Part shown: positions 13,711 through 19,765 of the stretch, piece by piece | Numbering within the stretch: position 1 is the stretch's first letter | Layout: each line of letters opens with the position of its first letter | NCBI GenBank assembly: GCA_023416965.1 | Contig: JAEZGJ010000272.1 | Span: 1 to 19,765, forward strand | Length of the DNA stretch: 19,765 bases | Reading direction: 5' to 3' | Origin: Pseudomonadota bacterium | GTDB lineage: Bacteria; Pseudomonadota; Alphaproteobacteria; Rhizobiales; Phreatobacteraceae | Position numbers and translations under genes: made by a program | The notes under the pieces: generated by a model | What the model was told of the DNA's origin: nothing | Database searches by the model: none | The model's input: the letters and a program-made list of their open reading frames with translations, nothing else

Positions 13711-14415
13711 TTATGGGCGCGTCGGAATCTCCAGCCCCCGCTGCACGGCGGGTCGCGCGAGGCAGCGCTCCAGCCAGGCGGGAACCTCCTTCAGCTCGTG
13801 ATAGGCGACGAGATCGCCGGCGCCATAGAAGCCCACGAGATTGCGCACCCAGCCCAGGAGCGCGATGTCGGCGATCGTGTAATCGTCGCCCATGATGTAG
13901 CTGCGCCCGGCGAGCCGGGTCTCCAGCACGCGGATCAGCCTGTGCGACTCGGCGCGGTAGCGCTCCAGCGGCCGCTTGTCCTCCCACTCCCGGCCCGCGA
14001 ACTTGTGGAAGAAGCCGAGCTGGCCGAACATCGGCCCCACCGCCGCCATCTGGAAGAACACCCACTGGATCGTCTCGATGCGGAGCGCCGGATCGGCGGG
14101 CAGGAACCGCCCCGTCTTCTCAGCGAGATAGAGCAGGATCGCGCCGGATTCGAACAGGGCGAGCGGCTTTCGGCCGGGACCGTCGGGATCGATGATCGCC
14201 GGGATCTTGCCGTTCGGGTTCAGCGACAGGAATTCCGGCGTCCAGGTCTCGTTCTGCCCGATATTGATGGCGTGCGGCTCGTAGGGGAGCCCCGTCTCCT
14301 CCAGCATGATCGACACCTTCACCCCGTTCGGCGTCGGCAGCGAATAGAGCTGGATGCGGTCGGGATGGGCGGCCGGCCAGCGGCGGGTGACGGCGAAGGC
14401 GGAAAGGTCGGTCAT
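13711..14415 (-). CDS. Glutathione S-transferase family protein, Nu-class (YfcG/YghU)-like
   Basis: A 234-residue cytoplasmic protein with a thioredoxin-like N-domain (about 20-103) and helical C-domain (about 112-228). The N-domain shows TPNGVKVSIMLEE, where Thr28 and Asn30 match the glutathione-contacting residues of Nu-class enzymes such as E. coli YfcG. It also has NPNGKIPAI with the cis-proline and the FESGAILLYLAE loop (Glu89-Ser90) binding the gamma-glutamyl group. The C-domain has the N-capping box YTIADIALLGW. YfcG-type proteins are disulfide reductases using glutathione; that activity is inferred. GAGGAG precedes the ATG at 14415; the upstream open frame is not family-like. It is divergent from the acyl-CoA ligase. 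Confidence 0.88.
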   Translation of the reverse strand: MTDLSAFAVTRRWPAAHPDRIQLYSLPTPNGVKVSIMLEETGLPYEPHAINIGQNETWTPEFLSLNPNGKIPAIIDPDGPGRKPLALFESGAILLYLAEKTGRFLPADPALRIETIQWVFFQMAAVGPMFGQLGFFHKFAGREWEDKRPLERYRAESHRLIRVLETRLAGRSYIMGDDYTIADIALLGWVRNLVGFYGAGDLVAYHELKEVPAWLERCLARPAVQRGLEIPTRP

Positions 14416-14580
14416 GGAAAGGCTCCTCGGCCGTCGGCCGGACGGCGGTGTGGCAAGAGATGGGCGCCGACACTCGGCGATCAACAGCACCCCGGCAAGC
14501 GTCGCGTCATCGTGATCCGCCGGCTCCGCCGCACGGCCAAGTTGAGCCGCAAAGCCCCCTGCCCCAGGCTTCCGTCCGGA

Positions 14581-14597
14581 GGCGGGATCAACCCGCC
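14581..14597 (+). repeat. Inverted repeat in the acyl-CoA ligase leader
   Basis: GGCGGG and CCCGCC form a perfect 6-bp stem with a 5-base loop (ATCAA), 25 bases upstream of the ligase ATG and just before its GAGGAGG ribosome site. It could be an operator or a leader hairpin. The rest of the 206-base divergent region from 14416 shows no gene and no clear promoter. Confidence 0.35.
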
Positions 14598-14621
14598 CCG
14601 CATGACATCAGAGGAGGCCCC

Positions 14622-16211
14622 ATGCCGATGGTCACTCCGCCCGCGGGCCATGTCGGCCCCTTCGCCGGCCTCGACGTGCCTTGGCTGCTCGCGCTCAGGG
14701 CTCGCACCCGCCGCGACCATCCCTTCATCGTCTGGACGCCCTTCGAGCGGCCGGCGGTCACGCTCACCTACGGCGCCTTCCACGCGCGCGTCGGCGCCCT
14801 CGCCGCCGGCCTCGCGACGCGCGGGGTGAAGCCAGGGGAGTTCGTGCTGATCCACCTGGACAATTGCCTCGAGGCCCTGCTCTCCTGGTACGCCTGCGTC
14901 GAACTCGGCGCCGTGGCGGTCACCACCAACACCCGTTCCGCGGGACCCGAGATCGCCTATTTCGCCGGCCATTGCGGCGCGGTCGCCGCCATCACCCAGC
15001 CGGCCTATGCCGGAGCGGTGGCCGCCCATTGCCCGGACCTGCGCTGGATCGCCGTCACCGACAATGACGGCGGCGAGCCCGCCTCGGCCGCGGCGGCTCC
15101 GGAGAAGGCGTTGCGCTTCGACGCGCTCTTCGCCGACGTCGGCGACCGGCCGGTGCGGCCGCACGACCCGCTCTGGCCCTGTTCGGTTCAGTACACCTCC
15201 GGCACCACCGCGCGCCCCAAGGCCGTGCTCTGGACCCACGCCAACTCGCTCTGGGGCGCCAAGGTCAACGCCGCCCACGAGGACCTCAGGCCCGAGGACG
15301 TCCACCTCGTCCACCTGCCGCTCTTCCACACCAATGCCCTTGCCTATTCGGTGCTCGCCAGCCTCTGGGTCGGTGCCACCGCCGTCGTCATGCCGCGCTT
15401 CTCGGCGAGCCGCTTCTGGGCCATCGCCGCCGAGCACCGCTGCACCTGGACCTCCGTCGTGCCCTTCTGCACCCGCGCGCTGATGGAGCGGGACATCCCG
15501 AAGGCGCACACGTTCCGGCTCTGGGGCAGCGCCGTCTGCGAGCCGCCCACCGACGCCATTTTCGGAGTGAAGACCATCGGCTGGTGGGGCATGACCGAGA
15601 CGATCACCCACGGAATCATCGGCGAGGCCAACCAGCCGAACATTCCCATGGCCATCGGCCGCGCCGCGCCGGAATACGAGATCCGGGTGATCGACGAAGA
15701 CGGCCGGCCGACGCCGGTCGGCGGCACGGGCCATCTGCGCATCCGCGGCATTCCCGGCCTGTCGCTGTTCAAGGAATACCTGTTCAACGACAAGGCCATG
15801 CGGGAGAGCTTCGACGAGGACGGCTATTTCCTCACCGGCGACCGCATCACCCTCCTGCCCGACGGCTTCCTGAAATTTGCCGACCGCGACAAGGACATGC
15901 TGAAGGTCGGCGGCGAGAATGTCGCGGCCTCCGAGATCGAGCAGGTCATCGCGCCGATCGCTGGCGTCCGCGAGGTGGCGGTAGTGGCCAAGAAGCACCC
16001 GATGCTGGACGAGGTGCCGGTCGTCTTCATCATCCCGCAGGGGGGTGTCGCCGGCGCCGCCCCGACCCTCGCGGATTCGGTCCTCGCCGCCTGCCGCGCG
16101 GCGCTGGCCGACTTCAAGGTGCCGCGCGAGGTCCATCTCGTCGACGACATGCCGCGCTCGACGCTGGAGAAGATCGCCAAGGCGGAGCTGAGGAAGCGGC
16201 TGGAGGCGTGA
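14622..16211 (+). CDS. ATP-dependent acyl-CoA ligase (AMP-forming), CaiC-like
   Basis: This 529-residue ANL-superfamily enzyme activates a carboxylic acid to an acyl-adenylate and then its CoA thioester. The P-loop YTSGTTARPK (191-200), WWGMTE (321-326), YFLTGD (402-407), the hinge DRDKDMLKVGGENVAASEIE (421-440) and the catalytic lysine Lys517 in PRSTLEKIAK are all present. The usual Gly before that lysine is Glu here. The overall layout recalls crotonobetaine/carnitine-CoA and medium-chain ligases; the substrate is unknown. GAGGAGG at 14611-14617 marks the start. It stands alone as a transcript but lies beside a thioesterase and a crotonase-fold gene, suggesting a shared acyl-CoA pathway. 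Confidence 0.9.
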   Translation: MPMVTPPAGHVGPFAGLDVPWLLALRARTRRDHPFIVWTPFERPAVTLTYGAFHARVGALAAGLATRGVKPGEFVLIHLDNCLEALLSWYACVELGAVAVTTNTRSAGPEIAYFAGHCGAVAAITQPAYAGAVAAHCPDLRWIAVTDNDGGEPASAAAAPEKALRFDALFADVGDRPVRPHDPLWPCSVQYTSGTTARPKAVLWTHANSLWGAKVNAAHEDLRPEDVHLVHLPLFHTNALAYSVLASLWVGATAVVMPRFSASRFWAIAAEHRCTWTSVVPFCTRALMERDIPKAHTFRLWGSAVCEPPTDAIFGVKTIGWWGMTETITHGIIGEANQPNIPMAIGRAAPEYEIRVIDEDGRPTPVGGTGHLRIRGIPGLSLFKEYLFNDKAMRESFDEDGYFLTGDRITLLPDGFLKFADRDKDMLKVGGENVAASEIEQVIAPIAGVREVAVVAKKHPMLDEVPVVFIIPQGGVAGAAPTLADSVLAACRAALADFKVPREVHLVDDMPRSTLEKIAKAELRKRLEA

Positions 16212-16239
16212 GGCGGGCGGGGTCGGAGCTGAGCCCGCC
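16212..16239. terminator. Hairpin between convergent ligase and thioesterase genes
   Basis: GGCGGGC (16212-16218) and GCCCGCC (16233-16239) form a perfect 7-bp stem with a 14-base loop directly after the ligase stop, 5 bases before the thioesterase stop on the other strand. There is no T-tract; position suggests two-way termination. Confidence 0.5.
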
Positions 16240-16244
16240 CCCCG

Positions 16245-16691
16245 TCACCGCTCCGGCGGGATGGAATAGGTGCCCGTGGCATGGGCGACGAGCTCGTCCG
16301 GCTCGCCCTCCGACCAGATCGCCACCTCCCCCACCGCCAGCCGCTTGCCGAGCTTGATCAGCCGGCATTCCGCCAGCAGGTCCTTCTGGTCGGGTTTCCT
16401 CAGAAAGTTGATGTTGAGATTAGTGGTCACCGCCAGCGCGACCGGCCCGATGGAGGCGAGGATCGCCACATAGAGCCCGGTATCGGCGAGCGTCATCATG
16501 GTCGGGCCGGAAATGGTCCCTCCGGGGCGGAGCTGGCGCGGGTCGTAGCCGCAGCGCATGCGGGCGAAGCGGTGCTCCACCGCCTCGACATGGAAGGTCT
16601 TGCCGGCGCCGAAGACCTGCGGGAACTCCTTTTCGAGGAAGGCTTCCATCGCGACGGCGTCGAGTTTCGGCGGCGGCTTGGTCACGGTCAT
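16245..16691 (-). CDS. PaaI-family hotdog thioesterase
   Basis: A 148-residue hotdog-fold protein expected to hydrolyse acyl-CoA thioesters. The long central helix region has GGTISGPTMMTLADTGLYVAI, with the aspartate of MTLAD at the position of the catalytic acid in PaaI enzymes. TTNLNINFLRKP and AECRLIKLGKRLAVGEV are the following core strands. The usual HGG before the helix is PGG here. The start at 16691 has only a weak ribosome site (GACGGG). It is divergent from the crotonase gene with 95 bases between, so the two may share regulation. Confidence 0.87.
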   Translation of the reverse strand: MTVTKPPPKLDAVAMEAFLEKEFPQVFGAGKTFHVEAVEHRFARMRCGYDPRQLRPGGTISGPTMMTLADTGLYVAILASIGPVALAVTTNLNINFLRKPDQKDLLAECRLIKLGKRLAVGEVAIWSEGEPDELVAHATGTYSIPPER

Positions 16692-16786
16692 GGCACCCGT
16701 CGGGCTTGCGGTCGTTCGGCCGCCTTGCGACGACGACGATAGCGGGCGACAGTCGCGCCCGCTCCTCTTGCGAAAGGCGGATGGCG

Positions 16787-17599
16787 ATGAACGCGCCTGC
16801 CCTCTCGACGCGCCCGATCCTCGACCGCCGCGACCACGGCGGCATCGCGACGTTGACCCTCGACGATCCCGCGAGCCGCAACGCCCTGTCCGAGGCCATG
16901 CTCGCCGCCCTGTCCCAGACGTTCACCGCCATCGCCGCCGACCGCTCGGTGCGCGCCGTGGTGCTGACCGCCGTCGGCCCCTGCTTCTCTTCCGGCCACA
17001 ATCTCAAGGAAATGACCGCCCGCCGCGCCGATCCCGATCGCGGCCGCGCCTATTTCACCGACATCCTCGGCCGCTGCTCGGCCATGATGCAGCAGATCGT
17101 CGCCCTGCCGCAGCCCGTCATCGCCGCCGTCCAGGGCCTCGCCACCGCCGCCGGCTGCCAGCTCGTCGCCACCTGCGACCTCGCCGTCGCCTCCGCCGCC
17201 GCCCGGTTCTGCACGCCGGGCGTCAATATCGGCCTGTTCTGCTCGACGCCAATGGTGGCGCTCTCCCGCAACGTCGCGCCGAAACACGCCATGGAGATGC
17301 TGCTGCTCGGCGACATGATCCCCGCCGAGGAGGCCCTGCGCATGGGCCTCGTCAACCGCGTCGTGCCGGCGGGCGAGGAACTGGCCGAGGCCGAGGCGCT
17401 GGCCGCCCGCATCGCCGCCAAGTCGACGCTGACGGTGAAGGTCGGCAAGCGCGCCTTCTACGAGCAGATCGGCATGCGCCTGTCCGACGCCTATGACCAT
17501 GCCAGCGCGGTCATGGTGGAGAACATGCTCGCCCGCGACGCCGAGGAGGGCATCGGCGCCACCCTCGCCAAGCGCCAGCCGCAGTGGGAAGACCGGTGA
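16787..17599 (+). CDS. Enoyl-CoA hydratase/isomerase-family (crotonase) protein, ECHDC3-like, lacking both classical glutamates
   Basis: A 270-residue crotonase-fold protein. SRNALSEAML and FSSGHNLKEM (oxyanion-hole Gly region) mark the N-terminal half, and VQGLATAAGCQLVATCDLAVAS the second oxyanion-hole loop. The two catalytic glutamates of rat enoyl-CoA hydratase, spaced 20 apart, fall here on Gln125 (in AGCQL) and Gly145 (in TPGVNIGLFCSTP). This pattern, including GLFCSTP, is that of the ECHDC3 group rather than true hydratases, so simple water addition is unlikely; the reaction is unknown. The start at 16787 has AAAGG 9 bases upstream; an ATG at 16781 is possible. The stop overlaps the next gene's start. 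Confidence 0.88.
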   Translation: MNAPALSTRPILDRRDHGGIATLTLDDPASRNALSEAMLAALSQTFTAIAADRSVRAVVLTAVGPCFSSGHNLKEMTARRADPDRGRAYFTDILGRCSAMMQQIVALPQPVIAAVQGLATAAGCQLVATCDLAVASAAARFCTPGVNIGLFCSTPMVALSRNVAPKHAMEMLLLGDMIPAEEALRMGLVNRVVPAGEELAEAEALAARIAAKSTLTVKVGKRAFYEQIGMRLSDAYDHASAVMVENMLARDAEEGIGATLAKRQPQWEDR

Positions 17600-18135
17600 A
17601 CCACGACAACTATCCTGACGCTTACATCCGGGCGATCCTCGGCGAGGTGAAGGTCGTCGCCATGGTCGGCGCCTCGGCCAACGAGGTGCGCCCGAGCTTC
17701 TTCGTGCTCAAATATCTCCTCGACCGCGGCTACCGCGTCCACCCGGTCAATCCGGGCCTTGCGGGCCAGCAGATCCTCGGCTGCCGGGTTTACGGCCGCC
17801 TCGCCGACATTCCCGAACCCGTCGACATGATCGACATCTTCCGCAATTCCGAGGCCGCCGCCGCCATCGTCGACGAGGCACTCGCCCTGCCCTCACCGCC
17901 GAAGGTCGTCTGGATGCAGCTCTCCGTCCGCAACGACCAGGCCGCGGCCAAGGCAGAGGCGGCGGGGCTGAAGGTGGTCATGGACCGCTGCCCCAAGATC
18001 GAGCTCGGGCGGCTCTCCTCGGAAATCTCCTGGATGGGCGTCAATTCCCGCACCATCTCCGCCAAGCGCGCGCCGCAGCTCAAATCCGGCAAGTTCCAGA
18101 AGCTCGGCCTGAGGCAGACTTTCCAGGGCGATTGA
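17596..18135 (+). CDS. CoA-binding-domain protein (CoA_binding_2, YccU-like)
   Basis: A 179-residue Rossmann-like protein. VKVVAMVGASANEVRPSFFV carries the nucleotide-binding glycine turn, and RGYRVHPVNPG, ADIPEPVDMIDIFRNSE and GLKVVMDRCPKIE are the family's later strands. The domain resembles that of succinyl-CoA synthetase alpha, without the ligase part. Family members bind CoA or similar nucleotides, but no reaction is established. I chose the GTG at 17596 because it overlaps the crotonase stop as GTGA with GGAAG just upstream, a normal coupling arrangement. A GTG at 17584 would add only four residues. It shares an operon with the crotonase. Confidence 0.88.
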   Translation: MNHDNYPDAYIRAILGEVKVVAMVGASANEVRPSFFVLKYLLDRGYRVHPVNPGLAGQQILGCRVYGRLADIPEPVDMIDIFRNSEAAAAIVDEALALPSPPKVVWMQLSVRNDQAAAKAEAAGLKVVMDRCPKIELGRLSSEISWMGVNSRTISAKRAPQLKSGKFQKLGLRQTFQGD

Positions 18136-18201
18136 CCGCGGGAGGCGGCACGCGGCAAATCGCTCGTCTCCCTGAGCGGCGGAAAAGAAAATTCTCTTTC
18201 C

Positions 18202-18231
18202 TTGACCCCCGCTGCGCCCGTTCGGTAAAAC
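18202..18231 (+). promoter_or_regulatory. Possible housekeeping promoter of metY
   Basis: TTGACC (18202-18207) and TAAAAC (18226-18231) are separated by 18 bases. The -35 fits the alphaproteobacterial CTTGAC form well (the base before is C); the -10 is poor. It would give a start near 18238 and a leader of about 49 bases. Confidence 0.45.
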
Positions 18232-18251
18232 GAACGCCTTGTTCGTCAAGG
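18219..18251 (+). promoter_or_regulatory. Triple half-site array / alternative stems before metY
   Basis: GTTCG (18220-18224), CGAAC (18231-18235) and GTTCG (18241-18245) alternate, so the middle arm can pair with either neighbour. CGTTCG/CGAACG gives 6 bp on the left. A further stem CCTTG-TTCGT-CAAGG (18237-18251) overlaps the third arm. The set covers the -10 and start region of the proposed promoter, as a repressor operator would. Confidence 0.4.
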
Positions 18252-18286
18252 AAATCAGCCGCGCAGCGGCGTTCAGGAGGACTCCC

Positions 18287-19570
18287 ATGGCCGACCGCGC
18301 TCCCGGTTTCGCGACCCTCGCCGTCCACGCCGGCGCCCAGCCCGACCCGACCACCGGCGCGCGCGCGACGCCCATTTACCAGACCACGTCCTTCGTCTTC
18401 GACGACGTCGACCACGCCGCATCGCTCTTCGGGCTCCAGGCCTTCGGCAACATCTATACCCGCATCGGCAACCCGACCAACGCCGTGCTGGAGGAGCGCG
18501 TGGCGGCCCTCGAAGGCGGCACGGCGGCCCTTGCCGTCGCCTCGGGCCACGCGGCGGAGTTCCTCGTCTTCCACGCCCTGCTGCAGCCGGGTGACGAGTT
18601 CGTCGCCTCGAAGAAGCTCTATGGCGGTTCGATCAACCAGTTCAACCACTCCTACAAGAGCTTCAACTGGAATGTCGTCTGGGCGGACCAGGACGACGTG
18701 TCCTCCTTCGAGCGCGCCATCACGCCGAAGACCAAGGCGATCTTCATCGAGAGCATCGCCAATCCCGCCGGCGAGATCACCGACATCGCCGCCATCTCGG
18801 CCATCGCGAAGAAGCACGGCCTGCCGCTCATCGTCGACAACACCCTGGCGACGCCCTACCTCATCCGTCCCTTCGAGCACGGCGCCGACATCATCGTCCA
18901 TTCCGCCACCAAGTTCCTCGGCGGCCATGGCAATTCCATCGGCGGCGTCATCGTCGACGGCGGCTCCTTCGACTGGATCAAGTCCGGCCGCTACCCCTTC
19001 CTGACCTCCCCGCGCCCGGAATATGGCGGCATCGTCCTCGCCGAGACCTTCGGCAGTTTCGCCTTCGCCATCGCCACCCGCGTGCTCGGCCTGCGCGACC
19101 TCGGGCCCGCCCTCTCGCCCTTCAACGCCTTCCAGATCCTCACCGGCATCGAGACCCTGCCGCTGCGCATGGAGCGCCACTGCGCCAACGCCCGGAAGGT
19201 GGCCGAATTCCTCTCCGGCCATGCGAAGGTCGCCTGGGTCTCCTATCCCGGCCTTCCCGGCGACAAGGGCCACGCCCTGGCGCAGAAATACGCCCCGAAG
19301 GGGGCCGGCGCGGTCTTCACCTTCGGCCTCAAGGGCGGCTTTGACGCCGGCGTGAAGCTGGTCTCCGAGGTGCAGCTCTTCTCCCACCTCGCCAATGTCG
19401 GCGACACCCGCTCGCTCATCATCCATCCGGCGTCGACGACGCACCGCCAGCTCTCGGACGAGCAGAAGACGGTGGCCGGCGCCGGCCCGGAGGTGGTGCG
19501 CCTCTCCGTCGGCATCGAGGACGTGGCCGACATCATCGCGGACCTGGAGAAGGCGCTGGCGGCGGTGTGA
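18287..19570 (+). CDS. metY: O-acetylhomoserine aminocarboxypropyltransferase (sulfhydrylase)
   Basis: A 427-residue PLP enzyme of the Cys/Met metabolism family that joins O-acetylhomoserine with sulfide (or methanethiol) to give homocysteine (or methionine). Family marks are ATLAVHAGAQPD at the N-terminus, YTRIGNPT, YGGSINQF, IVDNTLATPYLIRP, and SATKFLGGHGNS where Lys209 forms the Schiff base with PLP. Near the C-terminus are NVGDTRSLIIHPASTTH and VRLSVGIEDVADIIADL. The length and the YGGS...FNHSYKSFNW segment fit O-acetylhomoserine (MetY) rather than cystathionine enzymes; use of O-succinylhomoserine cannot be excluded. AGGAGG at 18275-18280 marks the ATG at 18287. It is preceded by its own probable promoter. 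Confidence 0.95.
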   Translation: MADRAPGFATLAVHAGAQPDPTTGARATPIYQTTSFVFDDVDHAASLFGLQAFGNIYTRIGNPTNAVLEERVAALEGGTAALAVASGHAAEFLVFHALLQPGDEFVASKKLYGGSINQFNHSYKSFNWNVVWADQDDVSSFERAITPKTKAIFIESIANPAGEITDIAAISAIAKKHGLPLIVDNTLATPYLIRPFEHGADIIVHSATKFLGGHGNSIGGVIVDGGSFDWIKSGRYPFLTSPRPEYGGIVLAETFGSFAFAIATRVLGLRDLGPALSPFNAFQILTGIETLPLRMERHCANARKVAEFLSGHAKVAWVSYPGLPGDKGHALAQKYAPKGAGAVFTFGLKGGFDAGVKLVSEVQLFSHLANVGDTRSLIIHPASTTHRQLSDEQKTVAGAGPEVVRLSVGIEDVADIIADLEKALAAV

Positions 19571-19591
19571 GGTTCACGCGCAGCCCCGCGT

Positions 19592-19623
19592 CGTCATGCC
19601 CGGCCTTGAGCCCTGGCATGACG
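19592..19623. repeat. Palindromic intergenic repeat, possible metY terminator
   Basis: CGTCATGCC and GGCATGACG form a perfect 9-bp stem around 14 bases containing a further GGC/GCC pair. It looks like the GTCATGCCCGGC-type dispersed palindromes common between genes in Hyphomicrobiales. It starts 22 bases after the metY stop and may also end that transcript. Confidence 0.55.
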
Positions 19624-19643
19624 CGCCGAGGTTGGCCGCATCA

Positions 19644-19692
19644 CCTCTCCCCAGCGGCGAGAGGTAGATCCGAGCGGATGCGAGGATCGGAT
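19644..19692. repeat. Pair of inverted repeats, dispersed-repeat-like
   Basis: CCTCTC (19644-19649) pairs with GAGAGG (19659-19664), and ATCCGA (19668-19673) with TCGGAT (19687-19692). The order CCTCTCCCC...GAGAGGT...GATCGGAT...AGGGG resembles multi-copy intergenic elements of rhizobial genomes. Only one copy is in the window, so the repeat status is inferred. Confidence 0.45.
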
Positions 19693-19719
19693 TAGGGGAT
19701 GATCGTCCTGGCTCTCGGA

Positions 19720-19742
19720 GGAGCGCCCTCCCCCGGCGCTCC
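19720..19742. repeat. 8-bp inverted repeat near the right edge
   Basis: GGAGCGCC and GGCGCTCC form a perfect stem with a 7-base loop. No gene is seen from 19571 to the window end; this stem and the two preceding elements are all I find there. Confidence 0.45.
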
Positions 19743-19765
19743 GCGCCGCCCACTCCCCCCCGGGG

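Noticed and set aside
14481..16136. A 551-codon open frame antisense to the acyl-CoA ligase
   Set aside because: A shadow of a gene with full ANL motifs; the antisense product has no recognisable fold.
18202..18286. SAM-II riboswitch before metY
   Set aside because: The gene context is right, but the leader does not show the long first loop and downstream pseudoknot strand I recall for that class; a covariance search would decide.
1..19765. CRISPR arrays, tRNA or rRNA genes, insertion sequences, phage or toxin-antitoxin genes
   Set aside because: Looked for on both strands; no regularly spaced repeats, cloverleaf-like sequences, transposase motifs or terminal repeats with target duplications were seen.

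Overview
The window is GC-rich (roughly two thirds G+C by eye) chromosomal DNA. Its content fits an alphaproteobacterium, most likely of the Hyphomicrobiales (Rhizobiales). The signs are a glnB-glnA pair behind a sigma-54-type promoter, a rplM-rpsI pair, a PII protein and glutamine synthetase of the usual proteobacterial type, and short palindromic intergenic repeats of the kind scattered through rhizobial genomes. I cannot name the genus. There are 18 protein genes, one cut by the left edge. I saw no tRNA, rRNA, CRISPR array, insertion sequence or phage gene.

Left part (1-4760): the 3' part of a multicopper-oxidase-like gene that has lost most copper ligands converges on a bifunctional NAD(P)HX repair gene (nnr). 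Then come glnB (PII) and glnA (glutamine synthetase I). A 333-base upstream region carries a canonical -24/-12 promoter and NtrC-like dyads, and two tandem hairpins follow glnA.

Signalling block (4760-8650): a two-TM chemoreceptor faces a membrane-bound CSS-EAL cyclic-di-GMP phosphodiesterase, with a perfect 26-base palindrome between their ends. A 70-residue single-TM protein of unknown function follows on the minus strand.

Middle (8860-12545): a Tat-exported PhoX-type phosphatase whose stop codon overlaps that of a convergent alpha/beta hydrolase (shared CTAG), then a VOC-fold protein and a 77-residue hydrophilic protein built from a duplicated 20-residue motif. A bidirectional terminator separates this from the ribosomal genes.

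Right part (12565-19765): rpsI and rplM on the minus strand, and a Nu-class-like glutathione transferase. A CoA-thioester group follows: an acyl-CoA ligase, a hotdog thioesterase, an ECHDC3-like crotonase lacking both classical catalytic glutamates, and a CoA-binding protein translationally coupled to the crotonase. Last is O-acetylhomoserine sulfhydrylase (metY-type) behind a compact promoter with three alternating 5-base half-sites. The final 195 bases hold four inverted repeats and no gene.

The window is mostly core metabolism and signalling. No previously undescribed multi-gene system is evident. The most unusual items are the copper-ligand-poor oxidase, the crotonase without catalytic glutamates, the duplicated-motif small protein, and the half-site array before metY.
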